A stretch of 64,000 nt of DNA from NCBI GenBank assembly GCA_023228325.1, contig JALOBK010000001.1, positions 310,001 through 374,000 on the forward strand, written 5' to 3'. How positions within the stretch are numbered: position 1 is the stretch's first letter; each line of letters starts with the position of its first letter. Source of the stretch: a bacterium (GTDB taxonomy: Bacteria; Auribacterota; UBA6266). The notes beneath the pieces are model-generated. The model saw only the letters and a list, made by a program, of their open reading frames with translations, made no database searches and was not told the origin of the DNA. A program made the translations under genes and the position numbers. Positions 1-8,116 of this stretch are shown one piece after another.

Positions 1-167
1 ATATTTTTGAAAAGGAGGAAGGTTCTCTTTCAAATATCTTAAAAAAACTTGCCACAAAACCCGATGAGGTCAAAAAAATAGCTCTTCTGGCAAAAAGACA
101 GGCTGATACAAATTTTAAATGGGAAACAGTCGTAAAGGAATACGAAAAGGTATTTAATAAAATTTAA
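1..167 (+). CDS. C-terminal end of a glycosyltransferase (family 4-like), partial
   Basis: An open frame enters from the left edge (codons in phase from base 3) and stops at TAA 165-167, giving the last 54 residues. The tail, with FKWETVVKEYEKVF near the end, resembles the closing helix of GT4-type (glycosyltransferase group 1) enzymes, where a W-x-x-V-x-x-x-Y-E pattern packs back on the N-terminal domain. That would make it a cytoplasmic or membrane-associated sugar transferase. The catalytic part lies outside the window, so the donor sugar and product cannot be judged. The call rests on this C-terminal pattern only. Confidence 0.45.
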   Translation, partial: IFEKEEGSLSNILKKLATKPDEVKKIALLAKRQADTNFKWETVVKEYEKVFNKI

Positions 168-222
168 TCGAGGCTTAAGGCAAGAAAAAAACAGGCTGAG
201 GCCAAGGTTGATGGTATTGAGA

Positions 223-1026
223 TTACTCTCTCAGAAGACGTAAAATATTTTCTTTTGTAAATACACTCATATCCTCCGGGCGTTCGAGGAAATTTTCCGC
301 ATCCCTTTTTACTTTTGCCCAATCCACCTTGCTTGCCACCTCGAAAACAATGTTCCGCCATGTTGTTTCCATAGGAAATTCTTTCTTCCAGCCCGTTTGT
401 TTCAAGGCATTATCCAACTGGACAATATTCGGCGCAATACCGGGCCATTTTGACAGGTACCAGCCAAGGTCAAAATAATCACGGCCTTTTGTATATTCCC
501 TGCTAAGAACGGCGTGTACTTTACCCGCGAATAATGAATTTTTTTCATATGTTAGAAACGAAAGAGGAAAATACCTGTTCACAACCATTGTTTCGGTAAC
601 AGCCCCTTTCGGAGGATTTGTATCAACCTCAATCTTTATAGAAATATTTTGCTCGGCAAAGGGTGAAATACCGGCGTCTTTCATCAATTCCTTAATCTTT
701 ACGAACGCCGAATTCACGGTCTTTGCATCATTAAACGTCACACCGGCATTGTATCCGGCAAGGGATAATTCTTCCTTGATTTTCATCATAAGCTCCGCAA
801 ATGCCAGGCCTTTAATATTCTCCGCCGAAAAATCGAGGTCTTCGGAAAAACGAGGAAGCCTGTGCATAAAACGCAAAGCGGTCCCTCCCACAAACGCCAA
901 ATTTGAAAACGCGCCATTGTCATGCATTACCCTGAGGATATAAGCCTGCAGGTACTCGCGCATTACATTTAATTTAGCGTTCATCCCGCTTTGTTTAGCG
1001 GCAAGTTCCAATACATAATCTTTCAT
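223..1026 (-). CDS. AbiEii/AbiGii-type nucleotidyltransferase toxin
   Basis: 267 residues. The N-terminal half has the nucleotidyltransferase signature of the AbiEii (DUF1814) family: VGGTALRF at about residues 47-54 followed by RFSEDLDF at about 59-66, which supplies the glycine loop and metal-binding acidic residues. The C-terminal half has KVHAVLSREYTKGRDYFDL, matching the family's later K-x-x-A-x-x-x-R and RD-x-x-D motifs. Known AbiEii proteins are NTP-dependent toxins of type IV toxin-antitoxin systems giving phage abortive infection. The start overlaps the stop of the upstream regulator gene by 4 bp, so the two are translationally coupled, as in abiE operons. Some homologues have no tested defence role, so the biological function is inferred. 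Confidence 0.85.
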   Translation of the reverse strand: MKDYVLELAAKQSGMNAKLNVMREYLQAYILRVMHDNGAFSNLAFVGGTALRFMHRLPRFSEDLDFSAENIKGLAFAELMMKIKEELSLAGYNAGVTFNDAKTVNSAFVKIKELMKDAGISPFAEQNISIKIEVDTNPPKGAVTETMVVNRYFPLSFLTYEKNSLFAGKVHAVLSREYTKGRDYFDLGWYLSKWPGIAPNIVQLDNALKQTGWKKEFPMETTWRNIVFEVASKVDWAKVKRDAENFLERPEDMSVFTKENILRLLRE

Positions 1027-1661
1027 AATGTTTTCTCTTCGTCTTTATACGACTCTATATATTTATTAACTTCCTTCACGGCGCGCAAAATACCCGCGCT
1101 TTTGAACTTTTTTGCGTAAGCAAACAGCTTATCCTTATTTATATTTGCGACATTCTGGAGCCGTAAACCTGTCAGGTACGCCTGTGAAACTTTCATTCCG
1201 TTAAGATAGAATAGGTCAAGAAGAGCTTTTTCCGGAAAAGCGATGAAACCCGTTTGACCATTTACCGTAACTGAAGCGTATCCCCAAAAAAGCTCTTTCT
1301 TGATATGTCTATACGCAAAAACTCCCGCCTCTGAAATAAACCTACCCTGTCTTTTTGTTGTCAGAGACGTAAAAACAGGCACAGCTTCGGGAATAAGCCC
1401 GTGATATTCCAACGCTTTTTCCAGGCTGATATACGACGGCCTCTTCAGTAAAGACGCCAGATACGGTTCATAAAGCGTTGTCCTGCGATATGGTTCCGCA
1501 AAAAGATAGATACTTCTTTTTGCCTGAATGAGCTTTTTTGCTTTTACCCAACGGCTTAGCTGTACTTTTAGCGGCCGGGAATTAACAATCCCCGCTGTAA
1601 GGAGATCCGCATCGATAACCGGAAGAGCCGCATATTCATCTATAAATTTACCCCATTTCAT
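1023..1661 (-). CDS. AbiEi-type antitoxin / transcriptional regulator
   Basis: 212 residues, directly upstream of and overlapping (4 bp) the AbiEii-type toxin gene. The N-terminal region (about 1-60) looks like a winged-helix DNA-binding domain with a basic stretch (LKVQLSRWVKAKKLIQAKR). The rest matches the AbiEi C-terminal pattern with SYISLEKALEYHGLIPE and FPEKALLDLFYLNG. In characterised abiE systems this protein is the antitoxin and represses its own operon by binding inverted repeats upstream. There is no Shine-Dalgarno before the ATG, and the predicted transcription start falls on the ATG itself, so the mRNA is probably leaderless. It would act in the cytoplasm on DNA. Confidence 0.8.
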   Translation of the reverse strand: MKWGKFIDEYAALPVIDADLLTAGIVNSRPLKVQLSRWVKAKKLIQAKRSIYLFAEPYRRTTLYEPYLASLLKRPSYISLEKALEYHGLIPEAVPVFTSLTTKRQGRFISEAGVFAYRHIKKELFWGYASVTVNGQTGFIAFPEKALLDLFYLNGMKVSQAYLTGLRLQNVANINKDKLFAYAKKFKSAGILRAVKEVNKYIESYKDEEKTL

Positions 1662-1662
1662 A

Positions 1663-1696
1663 GCGTTAATTTAACATATTTGTTAATATAACGCAA
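1663..1696 (-). promoter_or_regulatory. abiE promoter with overlapping palindromic operator
   Basis: On the minus strand TTGCGT (1696-1691), a 17-bp spacer and TAAATT (1673-1668) form a sigma70-like promoter. The -10 box ends 6 bases before the ATG at 1661. A 32-bp imperfect palindrome (1663-1694) covers the spacer and -10 box: outer arms GCGTTA/TAACGC and inner arms TTAACA/TGTTAA. This layout suits autorepression by the AbiEi protein. The promoter hexamers are moderate matches; the palindrome is directly visible. Confidence 0.6.
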
Positions 1697-1735
1697 TAGA
1701 AATTTCCTCCCTTTATTAGGGGCTCATCCTGTGTC

Positions 1736-1764
1736 AACTGTCCGAAGTTTCGCTTCGGACAGTT
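1736..1764 (-). terminator. Stem-loop downstream of the AAA ATPase gene
   Basis: A perfect 12-bp inverted repeat, AACTGTCCGAAG with CTTCGGACAGTT, is separated by a 5-base loop. It lies 18 bp past the stop of the DUF4143 ATPase gene and before the abiE promoter. No T-run follows on either strand, so it is a possible Rho-dependent or RNA-stabilising hairpin, or a dispersed palindrome, rather than a clear intrinsic terminator. Confidence 0.4.
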
Positions 1765-1781
1765 AGAGGCCGAGGACAGGG

Positions 1782-3035
1782 TTAAGATAAGAACTGCCAG
1801 GGCACGGCAATAACTTTTTTGCTAAGCATTTTTACCTCGTTTCCCGCATATACCAAAACTCCCGCTGTGGTTTCGGTATGTTCGCGCATAAACTCCAAAA
1901 TGCTTTTCGTATCGGAATACTTCGCTTTATCTGTACATTTAACCTCAAAAACAATAGATTTTCTACCATGCTCAACGACAAAATCCACTTCACTGCCGGA
2001 AACAGTTCTCCAGTAAAATACGTTAGCCCTCGGAATTAAATCCTGACAGGCTATTTTCAGGTGCAGAAGAACAAGCGTCTCAAAAAAAGCCCCCATTTCC
2101 CTCGATTTCTCCATAGCTTCCATATCATAATAACCTGAAAGGTACACTGCCAGGGCCGGGTCAAGCCAGTATATTTTAGGCGTTTTTACAAGACGTTTAT
2201 TCCTGTTTTTTGCATATACGTTTATCCTTGTAATCAAACAGCTTGTTTCAAGAATATTCAAATACCTGTAAACCGTAGGCTGGCTTACTTTAATGTCGCG
2301 GGAAATATCCGTTTGATTCATTATCTGACCACTGCGAAGAGCCGCTGATTCCATAACTCTTCTGAAATCCACAAGTGATTCTATCTGTGATAATTGCCTC
2401 AAGTCCCTTTCCAAATAGGTTGACACATATCCTTCCCACCATCTCAGATATTCCGAAGAAGATTTGAACGTAATCAAGGGCGGCATAAAACCTCTGTGCA
2501 TTAACCTAAAAGTATCTTCAGTGGAAACGCTTATTTTGCTCTCTTCGGGAAAATCCGAGTTTAAAAGGCCGGACAGCAAATTGCCGGGGGATGTTCCTGC
2601 CATTTCACTATAGCTCATCGGCAAAAGGTTAAAATAGACAGCACGCCCGGCAAGAGATTCGCTAACTTTCTGCATTAACATAAGGTTTGCGGAACCGGAG
2701 AGCACAAAAGATATATTTCTATCTTTACTATCAACAACTTTTTTTATCGCCGAAAGAACTTTAGGAGATTTTTGAACCTCATCTAATACTATCCTCTTAG
2801 CTCCCACCCATAAACTATCAGGATCATTTTCAGCCTGCTCAAGTATTTCAAAATCATCCAGGCTTATATATTTCCAGTTATTGAAAGGATGAGCATGTCT
2901 CAACAAGGTACTTTTCCCTACCTGCCTTGCCCCTGTAATAATAATCACAGGATGAGCTTTTGCTGCTTCCTTAAGAGAAGGTGTAATCACCCTGTTTTTG
3001 TAAATAAATTCATGCTGTGAATGATTTTCATTCAT
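1782..3035 (-). CDS. AAA family ATPase with DUF4143 domain
   Basis: 417 residues from the ATG at 3035. Walker A is GARQVGKST (about residues 35-43). A Walker B-like stretch RIVLDEVQK follows at about 103-111, with a SGSANL sensor motif afterwards. The C-terminal third contains the DUF4143 fold with a PD-(D/E)XK-like core (EVDFVVEHGRKSIVFEVKC). A helix-turn-helix-like segment (ISRDIKVSQPTVYRYLNIL) sits between them. Family members are common, poorly characterised ATPases often found in accessory islands next to toxin-antitoxin genes. An in-frame TTG at 3053 lies inside the promoter -10 region, so the ATG at 3035 is the better start. It is monocistronic and probably leaderless. Function unknown beyond ATP hydrolysis. 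Confidence 0.85.
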   Translation of the reverse strand: MNENHSQHEFIYKNRVITPSLKEAAKAHPVIIITGARQVGKSTLLRHAHPFNNWKYISLDDFEILEQAENDPDSLWVGAKRIVLDEVQKSPKVLSAIKKVVDSKDRNISFVLSGSANLMLMQKVSESLAGRAVYFNLLPMSYSEMAGTSPGNLLSGLLNSDFPEESKISVSTEDTFRLMHRGFMPPLITFKSSSEYLRWWEGYVSTYLERDLRQLSQIESLVDFRRVMESAALRSGQIMNQTDISRDIKVSQPTVYRYLNILETSCLITRINVYAKNRNKRLVKTPKIYWLDPALAVYLSGYYDMEAMEKSREMGAFFETLVLLHLKIACQDLIPRANVFYWRTVSGSEVDFVVEHGRKSIVFEVKCTDKAKYSDTKSILEFMREHTETTAGVLVYAGNEVKMLSKKVIAVPWQFLS

Positions 3036-3042
3036 ACTATGA

Positions 3043-3070
3043 ATTATAATCAATTTAAGCCATTTGTCAA
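3043..3070 (-). promoter_or_regulatory. Consensus sigma70 promoter of the AAA ATPase gene
   Basis: On the minus strand TTGACA (3070-3065), 16 bp, TATAAT (3048-3043): both hexamers are perfect. The -10 box ends 7 bases before the ATG at 3035, so the predicted transcript starts at, or one base before, the start codon. No ribosome-binding site is present. Confidence 0.75.
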
Positions 3071-3103
3071 GGGGAAAAGGAAGGCCTAAACCTTAACCTT
3101 AAT

Positions 3104-3478
3104 CTACATCCTGTCATTCACCTTGCCGGCTATTTCCCTGACAAGCGCGTTGCCTTCGGAAGAGCTGTCCTGAACATTGATTTTGATGACAACAAGTTTG
3201 TCATCTTCTTCCTCTATTATCACCTTAACTTTCGCGTCATCGATTTTCGCTTCGATTCTGGCGGCGTTTTTATTTTTATACGTTATTTTACCCATTTTTT
3301 TCAGGACGCCGTACGCGGCGGACCATGCCCTGTAGAACTTTACTTCTTTTTCCAGTATGGCCGTGTTTTTATCTATGGTAATGCGGCCGATTTTATCGGT
3401 ATCTTTCGCAAAAAGCCCCGCCACAGAGTTAGTGGCAAGAAAACAGGCGATAATAAACATAACAAACGATTTTTTCAT
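3104..3478 (-). CDS. Small secreted protein, DUF3568-like
   Basis: 124 residues starting at the ATG preceded by a strong GAGGGGG Shine-Dalgarno. A longer reading with 17 extra residues has no ribosome-binding site. Residues 1-25 are a classical signal peptide (MKKSFVMFIIACFLATNSVAGLFA), so the protein is exported, probably to the periplasm. The mature part is a small alternating beta/alpha protein with a lysine-rich central stretch and a DDKLVVIKINVQD strand. It resembles DUF3568-type periplasmic proteins, which have no known activity. It sits alone between the ATPase and the PurF-like gene. Confidence 0.6.
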   Translation of the reverse strand: MKKSFVMFIIACFLATNSVAGLFAKDTDKIGRITIDKNTAILEKEVKFYRAWSAAYGVLKKMGKITYKNKNAARIEAKIDDAKVKVIIEEEDDKLVVIKINVQDSSSEGNALVREIAGKVNDRM

Positions 3479-3596
3479 TTTTCCCCCTCTATATATCCTG
3501 TGCCCTATTAATATAAGATTCAATACCAAACCCGGATTTGAATCTTCTACACTGCTTTTACTGATGCCTTTTTCACTGACCTGATTCTGCCGTCAA

Positions 3597-5021
3597 TCAT
3601 TGACAACCGGAACATCGGCCTTTCTTCGGACATTCCCCCGTCCAGCAATGAAGGCATATCTTTTCGCGGGGCAGTCCGATGGCTTTCACCATATCGTCAA
3701 CGGTCTGATATCTGAGAGTAGTAACCTCAAGGTCTTTGGCTATCCAATCAACCATCTTTTTATATTTTGCGGATGAACTATCCGCATATTCTTTTACATC
3801 CTCCGGGTCATGCCCTTCGATGCTTCTGATAGCCTTGCGCGTAGCAAGCTCGTGGATTGTCCTTGTGGAGCGATTGAATTTGCATGGGAACATCAACGGC
3901 GGGCACGCGGGCCGCACATGGACTTCTTTTGCCCCAGCATCCCACAATTTTTTAACCGTGTAATTCTTCAACTGCGTCCCCCTTACAATAGAATCGTCGC
4001 ATATTATAATCCTGTTGCCTTCTATAATATCTTTAATGGCGATAAGTTTCATCCTCGCTACAAGGTCTCTTGTGTCCTGGGAAGGAGGAGTGTAACTCCT
4101 TCCGTAACCCGGCGTATATTTCACAAGCGCCCGCCTGAAAGGCTTTTTCGATTCCATCGAGTAACCTATGGCATGGGCCGTTCCCGAATCGGGAACACCC
4201 GATACAACGTCTATTTCCAGGTCTCTGTCATGCTTGGCGAGAAAACTGCCGCATCTTTCCCTGACAGTTTCGGCGTTTATTCCCTCGTAACTCGAAGCCG
4301 GGAAACCTGTGTATATCCATAAAAAAGCGCAAATCTGGTTAATTTTGCCGGGTTCCTTTTTCTGTATCATATCTCCTTCATTCAGAAGCATTATTTCTCC
4401 GGGCCCGAGATATTTGACTATGCTGAAACCGCTGTTTAGAAACGCTATTGTTTCCGATGTAACCGCCATGGCATCTTCGCTTTGCCCGACTACAAGGGGC
4501 GTATACCCAAAGCGGTCTCTGGCGGCGTAAACCCCGTCTTTATTCAGCAGAAGAAGCGAGCAGGAACCTGTTATTGAATCAAAAACATTCTCAATGCCGT
4601 CAACAATGCTTTTTCCCTGATTTATCAGTTTGGCCACAAGTTCGGTCTGGTTGACATTGCCTTTCCTGAACTCGCTGAAAGAAATACCTTTTTCCATAAG
4701 TTTGTCCGCGAGTTCGTTCGCGTTTTCAACCAACCCGTTCATAACCACACAGAAAGCGCCGAACTTCGAGTTAAGGTATATAGGCTGTTCCTCAAAAGCG
4801 CTTATCACGCCTATCCCTTTATTGCCTTTCATGGATTTCGCATCATCATAGAACTTGGCTTTGAACTGGCTCTGGCTTATATTATGTATCTGACGCGCAA
4901 AATCATCTCCGAGAACGGCTAAACCGCCGTATTCGGTTCCCAGATGAGAATGATAATCCGTTCCGTAAAATAAAATATCGGTACAGTTTTTCTTTGAAAC
5001 CACTCCGAAAACACCGCTCAC
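3597..5021 (-). CDS. PurF-like phosphoribosyltransferase lacking the glutaminase cysteine
   Basis: 474 residues with a GTG start preceded by AAAGGAGG four to five bases away, so the N-terminus is secure. The fold is that of amidophosphoribosyltransferase: an N-terminal Ntn-type glutaminase-like domain (about 1-235) and a type I phosphoribosyltransferase domain with the PRPP loop RIIICDDSIVRGTQ (337-350). True PurF begins Met-Cys and uses that cysteine to hydrolyse glutamine; here residue 2 is Ser (MSGVFGVVS), and the following LQHRGQ region is replaced by TDYHSHLGTEYGG. The C-terminus is cysteine-rich (CLHCWTGECPKKGRCSGCQ), compatible with a metal or Fe-S site. It belongs to a recognisable PurF paralogue group in anaerobes that is usually annotated as amidophosphoribosyltransferase. 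It may use free ammonia or another amine donor; activity is unproven. Confidence 0.75.
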   Translation of the reverse strand: MSGVFGVVSKKNCTDILFYGTDYHSHLGTEYGGLAVLGDDFARQIHNISQSQFKAKFYDDAKSMKGNKGIGVISAFEEQPIYLNSKFGAFCVVMNGLVENANELADKLMEKGISFSEFRKGNVNQTELVAKLINQGKSIVDGIENVFDSITGSCSLLLLNKDGVYAARDRFGYTPLVVGQSEDAMAVTSETIAFLNSGFSIVKYLGPGEIMLLNEGDMIQKKEPGKINQICAFLWIYTGFPASSYEGINAETVRERCGSFLAKHDRDLEIDVVSGVPDSGTAHAIGYSMESKKPFRRALVKYTPGYGRSYTPPSQDTRDLVARMKLIAIKDIIEGNRIIICDDSIVRGTQLKNYTVKKLWDAGAKEVHVRPACPPLMFPCKFNRSTRTIHELATRKAIRSIEGHDPEDVKEYADSSSAKYKKMVDWIAKDLEVTTLRYQTVDDMVKAIGLPREKICLHCWTGECPKKGRCSGCQ

Positions 5022-5070
5022 GCTGCCTCCTTTTATTAATGAATGTTAAACCGCCAAGGAAGTCTTATTC

Positions 5071-5490
5071 TCACTTTAAAAGGCAAATACCGCTGACAAC
5101 CAGTATGACACCGATTATTTTTGTGACGGTAATCGCTTCGCCGAATATAATCACTCCCAGAATAAACGTTACCAGCGGGAAGGAACCCGCGATGGGAACG
5201 ATTTTGGAAGCTTCCCCGGCGCTGAGAGCCTTATAATATATCATCTGACCCACTATACTCGCAAAAAATCCGCCGAGCATAATATAGACTATAGCCCTGA
5301 CATTGGGCACCGTAAAAGTCCTGAACATGGAAGGTTTAGCCAGGAACATAACCATACCGGCAAGAAAAACCGATAATGCCCTTATGAACACACCTTCGTA
5401 TACGGGTATATTCTTTAATCCGGCTTTTTCCAGTATAGGGCAGACACCCCAGACAAGCGCCGCCAGTAAAGCCAAATATACAGCCTTCAT
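5071..5490 (-). CDS. EamA-domain membrane protein, half-size
   Basis: 139 residues forming a single EamA (drug/metabolite transporter) unit with five hydrophobic helices. It starts at MKAVYLALLAALVWGVCPILEKAGLK, which is cut here to its family hallmark of W-G near the first helix end. Full-size EamA transporters have two such units, so this one must dimerise, like small multidrug resistance or undecaprenyl-phosphate-aminoarabinose flippase-type half transporters. GAGAGGG lies before the ATG. It is an inner-membrane protein with unknown substrate, separated from the neighbouring genes by 30-50 bp. Confidence 0.75.
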   Translation of the reverse strand: MKAVYLALLAALVWGVCPILEKAGLKNIPVYEGVFIRALSVFLAGMVMFLAKPSMFRTFTVPNVRAIVYIMLGGFFASIVGQMIYYKALSAGEASKIVPIAGSFPLVTFILGVIIFGEAITVTKIIGVILVVSGICLLK

Positions 5491-5521
5491 ATTTTTACCC
5501 TCTCGGTTAACATAAGACAGC

Positions 5522-6289
5522 CTATTCTCCCAAATGCCTTACAACACCTATACTGCGGGGTATTACGATATCCGCTTTTTCTGGGCGCTTATCATCCAAA
5601 AGCTTGAACTCAGTATCCATTAACTCAATAAATTCCGCCGTATAGTCCCGCAGGATGCCGGAAAATTCGCGCTTTTTTGAATCCAGGACGTAAGAGACCA
5701 CAACACGTTTTCCGATATGCCGTTCCAGAACAGGTTCATACGACATCCCTATACCCGAAACCACCTGGCCCTGTATCTGGGAGACATATTTTTCCTGTCC
5801 CGATAAAAATTTTCCGGCCGGGACAGCGGTTTTGATTTTACCGACAAACAAAGCGGATATTTCCATAATAGAGTCTTTTATCGTGCCGAATATATTTCTC
5901 GTGTTTCTCGAAACACGCTGGAAAAAACCCGGGTGATAGGCTTTCTTAAGTATGATATCCCTCTTTTTGCCCTCTTCCCCGTTAAGCCGGCCAAGGAACC
6001 TGACCAGCATAAGAATACCGGCAAATTCATTCTTATATATAATATAACTTGTTTCTATGTGATTATCCTTTTCGTCCCTGTAAACATCGGGATAAAAAAG
6101 TTCAAGAGATGAATGTTCGGCCTTTAACCTGCCCCATATGGTTTTCATATCTTTGGTTATGACGGTAACAAAAGCGCCGGAGAAATGATCGAGGCACCTG
6201 TCTTTCGAGCGGCCTTTTATAAACGCGCCGATGAAAGTCGCGGCCACTATAAAAATAATCGTTATCGCAAAAGTATCCTGCATAACCAT
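5522..6289 (-). CDS. Membrane-anchored protein of unknown function with beta-barrel-like repeats
   Basis: 255 residues. One N-terminal transmembrane helix (about 7-25, FAITIIFIVAATFIGAFI) is followed by a cytoplasmic domain. Two segments resemble small beta-barrel units: FVTVITKDMKTIWGRLKA near residues 40-57 and VVVSYVLDSKKREFSGILRD near 195-214, each a strand pair with a turn that could bind RNA or ligands. I do not recognise a named family. The gene lies 3 bp after a PilZ protein gene, so both are probably co-expressed and both sit in the inner membrane. A shared role in cyclic-di-GMP-controlled surface functions is inference from position only. Confidence 0.55.
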   Translation of the reverse strand: MVMQDTFAITIIFIVAATFIGAFIKGRSKDRCLDHFSGAFVTVITKDMKTIWGRLKAEHSSLELFYPDVYRDEKDNHIETSYIIYKNEFAGILMLVRFLGRLNGEEGKKRDIILKKAYHPGFFQRVSRNTRNIFGTIKDSIMEISALFVGKIKTAVPAGKFLSGQEKYVSQIQGQVVSGIGMSYEPVLERHIGKRVVVSYVLDSKKREFSGILRDYTAEFIELMDTEFKLLDDKRPEKADIVIPRSIGVVRHLGE

Positions 6290-6292
6290 TGA

Positions 6293-6832
6293 TTAGAAGA
6301 AATGTTCGGAAACAAATTCAGCCAGTTTGGATTCTTCTTCCTCTGTGGGTTTTAAAAACGCGACGGCTATCTCATAAAATCCGAGGTCGGGATGTTTATC
6401 CACCCTGATGATTTTACCGTTAAGTTCAAGCGAATACTCTTTATTGCTTGTTTCAATCGTCAGGTGAAGAAACATACCCGCCGAAAGTTTTTCCTTCACT
6501 TTAAAAAGGACCCCCGAAGCGCTGATATTGGCGGTATATCCTTTCTTTGTGCCGTCACCCGCGGAAACTATCCTTTCGCCCTCTTTTTTTACACAATACA
6601 GGCTGCAGAAAAGAGGGTATTCCTGCCGGTCTACAATTTTATATTTTATTGAAGTTCCGACCGGAATACGGACATATCTTCTTCTTTCTTTTGAAGCGTT
6701 TTTAGATATTTTTATGATAGTTTCACCCTGCTTTGCGGGCTTAAGAAAAAAAGCAATCAACAATACCGCTGAAACAGCGAATAACACAATGCCTGCCAGG
6801 AACACTACCTGTTGAGTGCTGATGTTTTCCAT
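6293..6832 (-). CDS. Membrane-anchored PilZ domain protein
   Basis: 179 residues with an N-terminal transmembrane helix (about 8-30) and a cytoplasmic PilZ domain. The cyclic-di-GMP-binding motifs are present: RRRYVRIP (R-x-x-x-R type) at about 50-57 and NISASGVLF (N/D-x-S-x-x-G) at about 102-110. PilZ proteins bind cyclic-di-GMP and alter motility, adhesion or export machinery. AAGGAGG lies before the ATG, and the gene directly precedes the unknown membrane protein. A second PilZ protein is encoded near pilT at 37.2 kb, so this organism uses several cyclic-di-GMP receptors. Confidence 0.8.
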   Translation of the reverse strand: MENISTQQVVFLAGIVLFAVSAVLLIAFFLKPAKQGETIIKISKNASKERRRYVRIPVGTSIKYKIVDRQEYPLFCSLYCVKKEGERIVSAGDGTKKGYTANISASGVLFKVKEKLSAGMFLHLTIETSNKEYSLELNGKIIRVDKHPDLGFYEIAVAFLKPTEEEESKLAEFVSEHFF

Positions 6833-6835
6833 ATG

Positions 6836-8116
6836 TTAATTCCTCCTTATAGCCGCGAAATAACCGCCTTCGGAACCGCCTGTTTCCTGCAGTGTGAGCT
6901 TTTCGTATGTCAGTTCCAATTCCCGGTCCCTGCTGATAGCGTCCAGGACGATGTCCCTGTTTTCTATATCAAGCACGGAACAAGTACTATAAACCAAAAC
7001 TCCCTTTTTGGCAAGCAGAGACAGAGCTTTTATAAGAATTCCCTTTTGAATTCCGGTTATGTCCCTGAAGCTCGATGGAGTAAACAACCACCTCGATTCA
7101 GGCCTTTTCCTCCACGCGCCGGTATTCGAGCAAGGGACATCCACAAGAATTTTTCCGAACAATCGATTTTCGATTTTATCACAATTCTTCAGGAAATCAC
7201 ATTGAACAATCTCAATATTATGCAGGCCCAGCCTCCGGGCATTCTGCCCGATTAACCGTGTTTTTTCCGCCGTCCTGTCGATGCAGAGCACTCTTCCGCC
7301 GCCTCCGAGCAGTTGCGCCGTTAAAGTGGCTTTGCCTCCCGGAGCCGAACAGACATCCAGGACCTCATTGCCTTCAAACCGGTCCAGGTACAAACATGGC
7401 AGGACCGTAGTTTTATCCTGGACATAAAAAGCGCCTTCTTCAAAAAGTTTTTTATACAACAACCCTCTTATTTTATACGTCTTATAAAGGAAATCTATAT
7501 CTTTATCCCTCTCGAAAACGATGTTCTCGCTCTTCAGTAACCGCTCCAGGGATTCCCTGTCGGATTTCAGTAAATTGAGCCTCAGCCACACCGGCGGAAC
7601 CGAATTGTTGGCCTGAAAGACAGAAATCGCTTTCTCAGGCCCAAACTTACCCACCGCAAACTTTACAAACCATTCCGGATGGGAAAACCTGACGGCGATA
7701 TCTTTAATTGAACCTGACCGGGGCAGTTCATATTTACTTTTATCCCTTATATACTTCCTTAAAACAGCGTTTAAAAAACCCTTTTCCTTTTTCCCTTTCA
7801 ACAGCATAACCGATTCGTTAACAGCCGCGTACTCCGGCATTTCCGAATCAAATAACAAAAAATAGAACCCGAACCTGAGGGCCGTAAGAAGCCCTTTCCC
7901 GAGCATGGATTTTTTTCTTCCCGAGACGCGTTCTATATAATAATCCAGCAGTTTTTCCTGTTTGATGATATTATTCACAAGCTCTGTCAGGTAAGCCTGC
8001 ATAACTATGCTATTTTCATCTTCCGCCGCTACTGTTACACCCTTCGCGTTTCTTTTGTTCCCAAGAAGCGAATGAAACGCTTTTGCCCTAGACTTTTGTA
8101 AAGACGCCAATGCCAT
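6836..8116 (-). CDS. rsmB: 16S rRNA (cytosine-C5-)-methyltransferase, RsmB-like
   Basis: 426 residues. The N-terminal about 140 residues form a NusB-like RNA-binding domain. The C-terminal Rossmann methyltransferase has SAM-binding VLDVCSAPGGKATLTAQL, motif IV DVPCSNTGAWRKRPESRW and the catalytic cysteine in YSTCSVLDIENRD. RsmB methylates C967 of 16S rRNA (E. coli numbering) with S-adenosylmethionine. The order fmt, DUF116, rsmB matches the usual fmt-rsmB pairing of bacteria. The coding region overlaps the DUF116 gene by 29 bp, suggesting tight coupling. Confidence 0.9.
   Translation of the reverse strand: MALASLQKSRAKAFHSLLGNKRNAKGVTVAAEDENSIVMQAYLTELVNNIIKQEKLLDYYIERVSGRKKSMLGKGLLTALRFGFYFLLFDSEMPEYAAVNESVMLLKGKKEKGFLNAVLRKYIRDKSKYELPRSGSIKDIAVRFSHPEWFVKFAVGKFGPEKAISVFQANNSVPPVWLRLNLLKSDRESLERLLKSENIVFERDKDIDFLYKTYKIRGLLYKKLFEEGAFYVQDKTTVLPCLYLDRFEGNEVLDVCSAPGGKATLTAQLLGGGGRVLCIDRTAEKTRLIGQNARRLGLHNIEIVQCDFLKNCDKIENRLFGKILVDVPCSNTGAWRKRPESRWLFTPSSFRDITGIQKGILIKALSLLAKKGVLVYSTCSVLDIENRDIVLDAISRDRELELTYEKLTLQETGGSEGGYFAAIRRN

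Noticed and set aside
1736..1764. Strong intrinsic terminator between abiE and the ATPase
   Set aside because: The 12-bp stem is perfect, but neither strand has a T-run after it, so it is kept only as a weak candidate.
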